Below are positions 46,641 to 60,185 of a stretch of DNA of 64,000 bases, piece after piece. The DNA comes from Strigops habroptila (taxonomy: Eukaryota > Chordata > Aves > Psittaciformes > Psittacidae), in NCBI RefSeq assembly GCF_004027225.2, contig NC_044282.2, forward strand, positions 51,986,576 through 52,050,575, in the 5' to 3' direction. Below the pieces are notes generated by a model, which searched no databases, had not been told where the DNA came from, and saw nothing but the letters and a program-made list of their open reading frames with translations. Numbering within the stretch: position 1 is the first letter of the stretch; every line of letters starts with the position of its first letter. The position numbers and the translations under genes were made by a program.

Positions 46641-49600
46641 AATCCAGTGATTTCTGGTACTTGGAAAAAACCCACTAGCTATAAAGTGTTTGATTACTCT
46701 TTTTATCTTTATTCCATTTTCCTCTGGCTTCATTTAAAAAAATAATTTCCTTATCTGCTGTGTAGCCTCTGCTTGGTCCTCGTCAGAGACGTGTTTCTTC
46801 TTTGACACTATCAGTATTAGTACATTTGCTAAAGTTAAACTATCTGTGTTGTCTAGAAAGCAGTTACTTTGCTGGCTCTAGACTTAAAAGAAAAGGAAAA
46901 AAAGTTGGCAATCTGCTTTTTAAACAATGCATGGTATTTAATGAAGCATTCCCAACTGTAAAGGATGTAACACCACAGGTGAACTGCAAAACTAACATTA
47001 AAAGTGAGTTGCTCTGAGGAGTCTATTTTTGCCTTCCTGACATAATGGTCCCATCCTGACACCGCTATCTGCTCTCTGCCAAGCAGTAGCAGACGACAAG
47101 CCTTTTGTGCTGCTTTCTCAGTGGAAGATCAATCAGTAATGGTGAAACTGGGTACAATCCAAGAGTAACTGTATTTCATTCACTGTCTTGGGCCAGAGGC
47201 AGTCAATCAACAGGCAGAATAAAAATTTCTTTCTGTGTTTCCCAGAAAAAATTGACTCAAAAGTGCTTTAAATCAGGGACCAAACCAGAAAGTAAAGCCC
47301 GCGGCTTTTCACGCAGTACTTTACCCTAATCTCTTGTTTCTCTACAGAATCTGGCATAACCAAAAAAACAAACTGTTCCATGGTTCGTCTTAGATATTTG
47401 CTGTCATACAAAGACAAGTGCAGCCCTCCCACACACACAGAGTATTTCAGGAGCCCATGTTTAAATGTTTTTCTGCCCAGTACAGTCTCTAAAATGTATT
47501 TCTTTATGAAAGGTGTGATGCTGCTTCAACCTCAGATTCCACAGATCCTGCTCTAAAAGATATTTAGCAGCCTGAAGGACAAAGCAAATTTTGAAAAATC
47601 AGCAGGATCTGCATCACAGCATATTTGTGTGATGTGTGTGATGAGGGAGGAATTTCAGCACCATAATAATAAAGTATGGTTGGTTTTTTTTTTTAAATCT
47701 CCCTTTATCCTCAGTGAAGCACACTGCTGCTTCAAACTAGGAGGCATGGAGAGTACTTTCCTCTGCAGGACATATAGTGCCACTTAAACCTTGCAGGACA
47801 CAGTAATGCTGATAAAGCAATTTCTCCATCCTGTTCTGATTTGCTACCAGGTATTTCTCCCCTCCTCTGTTTGTGTGTGTGGAGGGAGGGAGTGAAAGAA
47901 GAGAGAGGAACCACTTCTAGAATGAGAAAAGTTTTCCCCACTGATTGGGAATAAGAAAAAAGACTGAACTGAGTCCTTTGGACCCTTCAACATATAATGG
48001 GTGTCAAAAATAAGATGATCCTGGAATGGGTAAGAATGACCTGCCCCTCATTTGAACAGGGGAAACAAATGTAATACAGGTTCAGAACACCATCTGAGAG
48101 AAAGGCACAGGGGGAACTGGACATTAAATGGCTTTTCATTTACATCTGCCGATGAAATGAAGTTCGCTCCCAGAAGATGCCTTGAAAGTAAGTCTTCTAA
48201 GAGGACAACCTTCTTATGTAGATAATCAAAAAGGATGAGAAAGATATTCAAAGAACAGAGCATTTTACATGTGGGTATGGCCATATTAATGGGTGAGGGC
48301 TGTAAGCTGAATGGTCCAGACATGAACTATCTGCAATTTGGAAATCACAGAGCTGTCCTAGCACCCCGTTCTAGTGTAAATATAAGCTAAAGCATACTAA
48401 TGTGCTGTGTGGTGTCTGAAAAGGAGATAGACTTTGTCTGTCTGCTCAGAGAACAGACAGAAAGAGGTCATCCTTTCCATAGAGGCATGTGCAGCATTAT
48501 CATTAGGTCATAATGCACATTAGCCAACTAAAAGGAAACATTTCCAGGAAAGTAATGGATCTGTTAGTTCCTCTACTTCAGTAGCCAACTTTTCCTTTTG
48601 TTCCCATGATGATTAGGTCTCATAACATATGAGAAAAGTAATTCCCTTTGTCTAGAAGCATTAAATAACTCTATCATTAAAAGTTCAACACCTGGCAATT
48701 TGTAAACTAGATATTAACACTGTGAAACAAAAATAAGATGTTACACCAAACTGCATGGCCAGTTTTGACTTTCAAATACCGTGGAGGGAGAAAGGCAGCT
48801 TTTTTGTAAATTAAATATTTTTCTGGCAACATTTTTAGAAAATATTTCCCATTATTTGATGACAACTCTGGATGTTTTTTCACTAGCTTTGTGTAAAACT
48901 AATATGCTTCTGTGTCCCAAATAAAAAACTGAAGACTTGGAGCTGCAGGCAAATCAGTGTTTGGTGATGTGTTCATAAAATCATGAAGGAACTTAAAACT
49001 CCATCCAGCAGCCGATGTCCATGAGCCGGTTCATTATGCCTTTAATCAGATCTGTGTACAACTTTTTGATTTCCTTTTTGCCAGAGTGTGGCTCCAGAAA
49101 CATCAATAGTGAAGCAAGAGCAAAAAGATGAATTTAGAGCTCTCCTTCTGAGATGGAATTACATGAACCTGACTCTGTATTAGGTAGTGGGGACAGCAAG
49201 AGTATCTAATTTTCTGAGGAAGAAGAGAGAAGGCCAGCTGGCAGCTCCTGAGGACCACAGGGAGCAGGAAAGGAGCCAGCTGGAGCAGATAATCTAAAGG
49301 GCTGGGAGGTGGTGGGAGAGAGACCGTGGGAATGGGCAAAGGGAAGGCTTCAGAGGTAGGTGGGAACTGTATTCCAGAGCTTTGGTTGATGTGAGTATGG
49401 ACCTAGCTTCTGACATGATAAGACATGTCAGACATGCTGGTGAAGGCATTTGGGGAAAAGACAGGAGGGAAAGGAGAATTTAGCTATGACTTTAATGAGT
49501 GGAAAAGCTAGAGCTGAGAAAAATCACAGAGCCAGCATAAAGAAGCAACCAAGATCTGAACCTGGCTTGTACTGGGAGGAATTGGTAGAATTTTGAATAC

Positions 49601-52600
49601 CAAAAAGGAATAATTGACTTGATTTAATGACAGGGTTCACATCAGAAAGAGATAAGTCATTTTTTATCTATACAAAAATGGCATATAACTAGCTATCTAG
49701 CTGCATACCAATAAAAATGTTAATCTCACAAGTTCTAATTTAAACCCTACTCCTCCAAGTTAATGACATGCGAAACTTGATCTGTGCTACAATTGGTGAA
49801 AGTTTGGAGCAGCTTAGCTAAGGAAACATGGAGCTTTAAAGCGTATAATTAAATATGAATTGCTTAAAAATCTAGTATATTATCATGAAACATTATGAGA
49901 GAAAATGTAGGTAGTGTGTTACAAAACAGTTCAGATGATCTTTTGCAGAAGGCTTTAATTCAGTTTGCAGAAAAATCATAGATAAAGATCTAAATTTGAT
50001 ACTCTGAAGGTTTTGCTGTTCTGTTCAGGATTGCCTTCTTAGCTGGTGTAAGGAGATACACATGCAAAGTCATGCTAAAAAACAGATGAGAGTGTCCTAT
50101 GCGAAGTGGTGCTTTTTGGTGTCACAGGAAGGCCTTATATAATACTAGGTCAACTTTCATTTGATAAATGAAAGTGGGTCTCACCTGCCTGGGTAACCTG
50201 TTCCTGCTCTGGAAGAAGTCCTATTTGCCATTTTGTTGTGCCTAAAATCAAGGAGCTTGAGTCTCTCAAGGGAGACCTTCAAAGACACCATGTTTTGTCC
50301 ATTGACTGCATGGGAAATTTAGAAACATCCTTTCGAGTGACTGCCCCTTTAGGAGTACAATGTAGACGAGATGCCCACATTAGGTTCACTGGATCCTTGG
50401 CTAAAAGGGCTGCTCAACCATCCCATTAATGTCCTATCCAATGAGACAACTTGAAGTAGCATTTTTCTCTTAGGTCTGGTATTTTTGAAATACTTGCTAC
50501 ATCACCTCAGATATCATTAGATGGGTGCCAAAGAAATTTAGGATGAATTCCAGCTCAATGAAATTAGCTTTCCAAAAATCTGTACATTTTGTACACTTGC
50601 AAGTATATTAATTAAGAAATCCCATGAGATATGTACAGTGCCAGAAGATGTTGTTCTTTGTGATTCAGGCTGATAATATTTTCTCAGGAGCCCAGTATGT
50701 ATGAAATACCATCTTTGGTGAGTAAGAGCAGAATCACATATCCTAGCTGCTGAATAATTAATATTTGAAAAACATGTAGTATTATTTCATAATGAATCTG
50801 GCATTTGCATTCCCTAGTCTATACTGAAAAGCTCCCCTCTTTTTTCACATTTTGCACTAATTTTACAAAGTATGCTGATGACCTAAGCACAGTTTGATTG
50901 CCATATTTCACCACTGATCACAGTTAGAAGTTTTTTTCTCCTGCTTTATGAAACAAAAAGTCAAAACAGAATAGAAATACAGGGAGTAAAATGCAAGGTC
51001 AGACCAGCAACGTGCAACAGGACTAGAAAGTGAAGCCAGACAGCCTTGTGCTTCCACTGCAAGGTCTTTCTCTTCCTCCAGCCCTTTTTTTAGCAAAAAT
51101 GCCTAACACCTTGGTGCTTTGGGCAGGTTTCCATGCTCAGCACAGCTCTGGAGGCCAGTGACGAGTGGGAAAATCTGGCTCTGTCAGTGTGTGGGAGGGC
51201 TTTAACAGCTGCAGGGCGGAGCTGGGGCCCATCTCACCAGTTTGGCAGCCCTTGCTCTGCTCTTGCCTCTGGAGATGGTGACCTGGAATGCAAAACCTCC
51301 TCCTTTGTGTGGTCTCATGCCTATGCATGCTGCACAAGCCTAATGCTGGTCTTGTTAGAAGAGATAAATTAAAGAAATTATTCAGTTATGTAGAAATTTT
51401 AATCAAAACCCATGAGCTCAGTGGAATCCATAAATATCTCGGTGTTATTTCTGGGAGTAAAGTTGAAAAACAGGAGAAGAAGAAACTATAAAATGAAGGA
51501 AAAAATTACCTTACTATAGCCAATTAGTGTGAAAAGAGTAAATATGTCTTTGCTGGAACTTTGAAAACTTTTGGCCTGGTCTGTACTGTGGTATTATCTC
51601 AGACTAAGAAATAGGGTGATGAATTTGTTGGGATGCTCACTGGAGAACTACTTGATTGCAATCTGGCCTGCAACTTAAGGAAAATAAAATTGAGTTCTCA
51701 TCAGGCAACAAGCCTGTATAAGTTAATAGGCTTTAATAATAGCACCTCATTACATTTTCATAAAACTGCCTGGGAAATGAATTCTGAAAATACAAAGGAA
51801 AGCTCTATGGGATCACAGTTATAAAGCAAAGATAACATAGTCAATATTACAGCATTTCAAAATAATGCGTACACTATACTGGATACCACACAGAATTCAG
51901 TGACTGGGATTAAGGCCAAGTAAGGTTTTTTTGAATGGATGTCCAAAGCAGATGGGAGACCTGACTTATGCTGTGGAATAGAAAAATGATTTCTGGGACA
52001 AGGTGTTTGGGAAGCTCGATAGCAGTCAGAAAATTAGGGGTACTAGCCTCTGTGAATACTCATGTATAGTAACAATATTGTGGTCACTATTAAAAATAAT
52101 AATTCTACTTTTGTGTCCAAGACACACCATTTCTTTCCCGTGTATTTTTAAAACCCCTGTGCAGCAACTGTTGACAAACATATATGTTTTTGAAAAATTA
52201 TGAGCGCTAAGTTTGTGAACTTGGAGGCATTTCTGTTCTGAACAATTGGCCATTGCAATCAATGCAGTGGTGAAGAAACTGCTAGACTCAGTGGAGGGTA
52301 AAAGCAACAGAGAATGCTTCTGAAATGATGCATGAGCAAACAGCACACACTACAGAAGATTATGTCTGTATCAGGGAGGTCATCCACATTGCTTGCAGTA
52401 AAGATCTAATTTAGGTGTTTCATATGGGAGCCAGGGCTCCCAAGGCTGACTGATGGCAAGCGCCTCTACAGGATGATGCAGAATATCTAAATTGAACTGT
52501 ACTTAGGATATTAATTTAGATACCTTCTTCTTTCCATTTACTATACACAGAGCCTAGGTAGGTACCTAAATTAAGGGATTAAAGTTAGTCAAAGCAAATT

Positions 52601-55600
52601 CCATTCCCTCTGCTCCAGTATGTTCAGTGCCATGAAATGCTGAGGCCTCTGGGAGCTCTGTATGCTCTGTGCTTCACAGAGGTGTTTAGTACACTAGAGG
52701 GACATCTACTCTGATCTTGTGTCCTCAGTGGTAATGCTATATTTTAATTAGTAGATCCAATTTATCACCTTGTCAGTGTCAGTTGCAAACTACAAATGAG
52801 GCTTTCATGGGACATTCACTGACCTTTCTGGAAGAGCGATATATCATATCTCATTTGACGGGTGTTCTTATGTGAGTTTTTGATGACAACTCTCACGTGT
52901 GGCTAATTCTCACCTGATGGAGACTGGCTATTTTGACTCTGAGGAAGGATGTCGTAAGAGATAGACCTCAAGCAGAATGTGACACATTCCTTGAATGTGG
53001 GGAGATGCTTCTCCCCTCCCACCGAGCAGACCTGAGGGCAACACCAGAGCCTTGACACTGAGATTTTTCAGAAGGTAAGGTTCACATCTCTGACTTCAGC
53101 AAAGACTGAGTGCAAGTGCTCATTAAATATTAAATAATAGTACAGTTCAGATCTGAATCCAAACTTCTCATCTTGCACCATTCCAGCTAAGGTGATTATG
53201 AGCAGGAACACTACTCCAAAACCCCTTTGAACTTTGGAGGAATTTTGGTTCTGGATCTAAAACCTGAGTTCAGTAGTGTGTAACAAGGGCTTTCAGTTAA
53301 AAGGAAAGCATGAAAGGAAATCGTTTGAGATTATTTTTGTAACATATTGGAGTAAACAGAGAAAAAGAGGTCAAGTAATTTGTGACTTGTATTCTAATAG
53401 CCAGAAATTATCTAAAAATACAAATTAAAAATATGAAACAGGCTTGTATGAGTACATTTGAACTACCATTTCACAAAAGTTTTAACTGTGGAAAAAACCT
53501 TTATAACACCACCTGCTGTTCTGCTGGTTTTGACCTGACCCCTTTCTCCTTTTCTTGTTATTATAAACAGTGAGCTCTTTAAGTGAGAGCTGTTTAAAGG
53601 ATAGGGGGCTGTAAGTGTTCTTTCCTAGATCCCAGATGCAGTGGGAGACTGATGGGCTTTTTGATCTTTATTTTATGAGTGTCTGATAAATTGCCTCTGG
53701 CACCTGGCAACTGAAATTTTGCTATCTGAAAACTAACCCTTATGTCAAACAATGTGGCCAGTCTCATACTCTGAGTTAAAGAGCTGCATGCATTTAAGTA
53801 CAGGATGTTTTCCAACATTCAGTACAGTATGTGGTGAAACCCTGCTTCGCATATTATTGTTAGACAGATCCTCAGCTGATGTAAATTGGCATAGCTCCAA
53901 TGATTAAAGGAGCTGAGCTGTTTTACATCAGCTGGCAACCTGGTCCAAAGCACAACACAGATACTTTTTGATTTAAAATAGTATTTTGTATGTGATTCTT
54001 CAAAAGGTTGATATAATTTGACTTTTTCAATATATTGCTCCATGGCCTCTGTTTTTGTTCTGAGGCAAGTAAAAATAAAAAGAAGTATTAAGGTAAAGCA
54101 TCATGGGTAATGTTTTCTGCTTTCTTTATTTGTTGGCTGCTTCAGATGGAAACTGAGCTATTGTGTATTTGAAATCAAAGTCTCAAATGGTGCTCTGGGT
54201 AATGACTACTAAATTGTGTTAACTACTTGTGCTCCAGGGGAAGACACCCTGGTCTCTGCTTTGTTTCTCATGTGTTCTAGCAAGTGATAGGAGAACTCAT
54301 GCCTGTTTGTGTCAGAATTGATCAGGAACAGACTTGCCTGAAATAAATACTGGATTTTCTCTCTAGCAGGTGATCCCAACATTTGATATTTTTTTCATCC
54401 TCCTTTGCAACAAAGATTTGTGAAGAACAGTTGCAAAAATGGAGGAGAGGGCTTACCATGAGGAACAGTGATGAAAAAACCTGTGGGAGGGATACAGTTG
54501 AAGTGGAACCACTGTAAGGAAATAAGAGCAGAGGCAGCAGCTCACATATTTAATTTAACCAGAACATGGTGCATTCTTAAGCACAGAGGTTATGGGACCA
54601 TGAATGCTCCATTTTGTGAACAGCCAAGGGTGGCTCAGAGGCCTCTTGCTGGACCTGGGATCAGGAGGGAGGTTTTGAACTCTTCCTTGGTCAGGAGAGT
54701 TTGGAAATGTCAGCAGGGTGAGAGAAAGCATTAAATCTGCAATAAAACAAGAAATACGAAGTAACTGAAGACCCTGATCAGCATAGTAAACAATGTCAGT
54801 AGCAGTAAATGAAGGGTTTCTGCGCTGGGTCCTTGAAGAGATTTGAAAGCTAAGGTAGCTCAATAGGACCATTAAGGTGAGAAGTCAGGCTAAGTTTTGT
54901 ATTTGCCTTCTTAGGCGGGATCCATCACTTCCTGTGACAGGCATTCAAGTGGCACCATGGTGGCTAAATCTACAACCCAGCCACATTCACAGTCATAATT
55001 GCTTTGTGTTGACTAAGACACATGCAAATTTCATTTTTCTCCAGAGGGGAGAATACTGTCACCTGACACATGTGCCTCTGCATTGCTTGCTGCTGGCCTC
55101 CACCCCCATCTCTCCCTCTGAAGGGGCTGGGGTGTTGCCTTTGGAAGGATGGCTGCGTTGAGCACCTAACATTTAAGTTCAGGTTAGATGGCTCCATGGG
55201 AGACATCCCATTGGAGGATGACATCCCACCCAAAGTGCTAATAAAATGGTTGCTTTCACAGGAAAGCTCATGCTGGCAAATTGTCTTTGAAAACAATGAT
55301 GTTTGCTTAGATCAGAGCACTCTGTATTCTCTTGCAGGAAAGGCAGTGTGGCTGGCAAGGCGCTGGGTGAGGACTCCAGACATCCAAGCTCTGGTGCTGG
55401 CTTTGCCTCAGGCTTGTGTGGTGGTATGGGCAAACTTCCCTGGAATTACTGCGCATCTTCTTCTCCCCCCAGCCTTGCCTATTACAATGGATTCATGTAA
55501 AATCTAGCACAAATTGAGCCTGGAGCTTAGAGGAGGATGTTAGTTGCTACTGTAAATAAAAATCATCCATAATTCTTCCATAGAACACTTAAAGCAAGCA

Positions 55601-55689
55601 ATCTGGAAACAGAAACAGCCACATTTTACTTCACTGAAAAGTCACACAGGACAAAAGGAAATGCAGATGTTCTCACTGAACTGTCTTAT

Positions 55690-55900
55690 GAGCTGTTGAC
55701 TAGTTAATTAATTAAAGTTTTCTAGTGATTTATTAATTAACAGAGGTTCTGCAGTCATGAACATGTCAAATTTCACAATGGAAAATTTAGCAATGGAAAA
55801 AGTCTGGTCTTTAATTCGTTCCTTAATTAAGACAGAGAATAGTATGAGAACTGAGGACATTGCATGAATGAAGCTTATGCCAGGCAACCGAATTATCCAA
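55690..55900. promoter_or_regulatory. Candidate conserved element with clustered TTAATTAA cores
   Basis: Contains gttaattaattaaag, attaattaac and ccttaattaag within about 140 bp, plus repeated caatggaaaa. Such clustering of TAATTA homeodomain cores is typical of developmental enhancers; function is inferred. Confidence 0.2.
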
Positions 55901-58900
55901 TAGTATTGCTTAGGAAATTTTGATTGTTTTTTTCCATGCAGCTTTTTTCTAAGAAGCGGAGTGATCTTTTCATATACCAGTGCCAACAAAACCCTCCATA
56001 TAAGAAGTCCTATAATGTCTTTGTGTACATATAGTCAAAAGTATGCACTATTCCCTGTCATTGTAGGCATATTAGGTAGTCTAATAAAGGATAAATACTA
56101 AAGGAGTTGCCTTTGCTGTAGTTGGGAAATCACAGAAGTAAAATATATTTCAATTTTCATGGAAGACTGAGACGTACCTTAACTATCAATTGTGCCTTGC
56201 TACCAAATCCATCCCTCTGATAAAGAAGACATGATAAGTTTGTTTGTTTGTTTTTTTCGACAAATACCTGTGTATCTGTAAAGCTTTGTAAAGTGTTCAA
56301 TTAACAAATGCAAAAAGCTAGTCAAATACATGTATTTGAATTGCTATTTAAAGTACACTGAGGTCTACCACTAGGCTTATATGTCCTGGAAGATTACGTT
56401 TCTCTGCCATAAGGCAATTCGTAGAAGGCCTGTCTACAACGGTCATAAATCTCACCTTTGTACTTGGTGGAGATCAACCGTAAAGAGGTCTATTTCTCCA
56501 GTGCACAGATATGTTATAAGCCTCTCTAAAGAAAATTGTGCAAATGACTATACCAGTTGCAACTCATTGTTGTATCAGGCAGGAATGTCCCCCAGCAAAG
56601 CAGGGGGGACAGAGGTCTCATCAGAAGTTATGACTACCCTGTCAAAAGAGAGAGTTCTAATTGTCCCCTAATATGAGAAACTGGTAGAACATTCAGTGCC
56701 TGATTTCATAACTCCTCAACAATGCTAGATTTAATTATTATTATATTGTACTTTATTGTTTCATATTGTATTATACTACATGCTATTATATTACATGTTA
56801 CTATTTATACAAGTAAATCTGATTCCAGAAGAGGAAAGGTATATAAATAAGATTTTTCATTACATCTTTCTGGCTTCTTGAGCAGCCCATTGGAACAGCC
56901 CCCAGCTTCAAAAGTTATAGTGGCCTTGATACTACTCTGTTTGACACAAGTGCTGAACTAATCTTTGTTTCAGTAGGTGGTGAGGGAATTCCATCAGACC
57001 CCTTAAACACACCTGAACTGTCAGTTTAATGAACTTAAAGGATGAGGTAATACCATTTCAATGACAAGAAATCCTCAGATTCTTGTGCTGATAAATTGGT
57101 TCTGAGAATGCAGTTAATGTTTACCCAGTGGGAAGAAAGAAAATAGTTTTTTCCATTAATTGCAATAGATGGATATTCAATCTGCGTAATATTTTTAATA
57201 TAACTTTGAATTACCTATGTAAAAAAAGTCTTAAGAGCTATTTCTAATAAAAAAGTGAAGCATGAAAAATATGAAAGTGTCTTTAAATATAAACATTATT
57301 CTACTGAAAGTAAGAGTAATTTGAAAGGATAGGCTTATTTTTACAAGTCTAGTGATATAGTCATGTGCATATATTTGTCCTGTTTTGCAAAGATGAAACC
57401 ACCACACAAATTAGTAGAAAAGAATTACTCAAATAACTAAAGAAAATGTAGCTTAATTAAGGAGTCTACTTTTCATGTTCTAACAATGAACATATTATGG
57501 TCTTGTTTTAAATGTTTAAATAGAATTTTAAATGTGATTTTAAGGGGATTTAGATAAATCACTAGCTTGCTTTCTTTGAACCTGCACTGCATCTTTCTTT
57601 GCACACAAAATTTCCTCTAATGTCCAAAAAAGATACAGGTGTAGGATGCACAATAATTGTCTGATGATTAAAAACCTACAGTGAGGAGAAGACAAAAAGT
57701 ACTCCCCTCCCAAAATCATACGGAGACTTCTAATTAAGCATCAAGTCTGAAATGTATAAAGAACTACTTCTGTCTCTGTATCCAGCTGCTTTCTGACACA
57801 TGAAGCACTTTCTTCTGGGGACCACAAAGATTACAATACTCATCTATCTATTAACAACCAACAGGGAAAATACATATCTAAATACCGAAACAATGCATGG
57901 TCTTCAAAATCATCTCCTCCTTTATTCCTTATTTCCCAGAAGTAATTTGCTTTAGCGATCAGTTTTTTGTCTCTGTGTGTATTTTATTTGACTTACCTCA
58001 GCCTCACAAATAACTGCAGTGACTTGAGTCACTAATCTTCCCAAGTTGCAGCCTGCCTAAAGCCAGCACTTGACATAGGAACCACAGTTAAATCTGCAAA
58101 GAGAGGCGGGGTGAATCAGGGTCTTCCAGTGTTACAATTAATAACAGTTTGGCTCTTGTCCTGTACGAACTTGACATAGTATTTATTACACCTATGAATT
58201 GCAAAGAATCTACTCCAGTAGTAAGTATTACACCCAGAGTTTGCAGGATTTCACTCTGATGTTTCATTAATTCTGTAATGCATGCCACAAAAGGGGTGAT
58301 TTTGGCTTAGAAATGGCAAATTTCTTCACAGAAATGGAAAATAAATGTAGCAGCTCCCTTTGACAGCAGGCTGCAGAACCCTATTTTGAGCCACTGACAG
58401 CAAAGTTTTGTAATGTTTGAAATGCACGAAAGGGAACAATCTTGGCTTCAGCTGAGATCCCAATTTGGTTAAGTCTTACAGCCTGAGCCCCTGTTCCCAG
58501 TCCTAGTATGCACTCGGGAATGGAGGATTGACCCAACTACTGCAGTGTCTCCCAGAGATACCTACCAGGACATCCAACTGCTGCTGGGCAGAGCAGCACA
58601 CAAGAGCCATAGATCAGTTGAGCCTTCCTGGTTGCACAGATGTCATGTGGGAGCTTTTGGTTCCTTGAAGACATTCCCTTCTGGTTTTTCCTGGTTTTCT
58701 CAGCTTCCTTTCCTTTGTTTTTTCTCTCTTTTCAGAGGAAGCTGAAGAAAATGCAGTGAGATTGCTCGAGTGCTTCCCTTCCTTTCATTGGTTTTGTGCT
58801 GTAAGAGGACACATCATCCTCTGGTCCTGAACTGACATTGATTTAAGCAGTGGCTTTGTAAATCCAGGTCTGGCAAGAGCACAAGGAAGTCAAACCTTTG

Positions 58901-59019
58901 ATCAGTCACACAGCACCATAGGTGATGTGGCATTGCAGAGTCAGGGAGTGCACTTTTTACTCAGGGGTTACTTTTAATCTCTAATTTGGAAAAACAAAAC
59001 AAAGCAGAAATCCCCCTGA

Positions 59020-59115
59020 AGCATTTAATTTTTGCCTTTAATGCCAAAGAGCTTAAGCATGGCAGTTTGGTGATGTGCTATGCAAATTAAAGCTGTGAAA
59101 AAACAAAGCTAGTTA
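59020..59115. promoter_or_regulatory. Candidate element with POU octamer
   Basis: Perfect octamer ATGCAAAT at 59080-59087, followed directly by TAAAG, in a non-repetitive AT-rich block that also has ttaatttttgcctttaatgcc. Binding by POU factors is inferred. Confidence 0.2.
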
Positions 59116-60027
59116 AACACAGGTTTTTCTTTAGCAGGTAATTATTCTTAGCTGTTTCCACATGCCTCCTTACAGCCATGAAAACCTGGTACATAACGAT
59201 GAAAGACTTATTTCAGAACTCACACATGCACTATTTTGTTAGCAGTGGAATCACAAGCAGAACATCTGGGTGCCAAGTTCAAGCAAAGTGCAAAGGTTTT
59301 TTCTGAATTCAGTGTTGGTGTGTCCCATCATGTAACTATGATAGATGATAAAAGGAAAAATCACAGCCAAACTCAACCTTCTTCAAAGCAAGGTGCTAGT
59401 GAAAGGGTGGGATGGAAAATAAGTACTAATGGATTAATGTTCCATGATAAATGTTTTATTATAAAAGCTAGTGAGTGATTAGATAATTCTTGCTTCCAAA
59501 AGCAGGATTTAAATATTCCTGCTTAGCTTGCAACCAAAATAAATACATCACTCAACTATCTGGTTTATAGGAACATCTATATGAATAAAAAAGTGATAGA
59601 GACTTTCTTCCTTCTGTACAGTAAGTGTAATAAATAGTCAGTTACAGCACTATGCTGCTTACTGTTTGGAGCTATTATGATAAATAAAAAGAACTCATTA
59701 AGAGTATTAAAGATATAGCCAGAACTCTCCTCTGTTCAAGCTTCACTGCCACCATTTAAAATAGTTATTCAAAATGTTGCACAGTGAAAGTTCAGATAAG
59801 AAATAGTACATTTCAAGGAAAACGAGGATGTAAACTTTGAGAAAATCAGAATATTTAGATTTGTAAAACCTATACAAAGACTTGAAATAGAACAATTTTC
59901 ATTTCCAGCAGTACATCAGATTTGAACCCAAGTGGACTTGCCAAAAAATTATAAAGATATAATCACTTATAAGATATAATATAATCACTTACAAAACTTT
60001 GCCTCTATGGCTATCTTTACTCATTAA

Positions 60028-60185
60028 TGGATCTCAAAGGACTTGGAGAGGAAATTAATGTTATCCCTCTTTTGCTGATGAAGAAATTGAGGTATTCAGA
60101 AGTAAACCAGCTTATTCAGCACTGTCCAAATAGTTAGACCCCAGATGTCTCAGGTCCAATTCAATACTGTGTTTACAGGATTGCG
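60028..60185 (-). mobile_element. Old CORE-SINE/MIR-like copy
   Basis: Read on the plus strand it follows the inverted SINE core: atctcaaaggacttgg, then ttatccctcttttgctgatgaagaaattgagg, a variable part, and gaccccagatgtctcaggtcc. The order and spacing agree with the inverted MIR/CORE-SINE consensus (atctcaaagcgctt, ttatccccattttacagatgaggaaactgagg, gaacccaggtctcc). Confidence 0.6.

Noticed and set aside
55070..55507. 145-codon plus-strand frame with an acceptor-like ctcttgcag inside
   Set aside because: No family match; competing frames on both strands over the same bases suggest chance.
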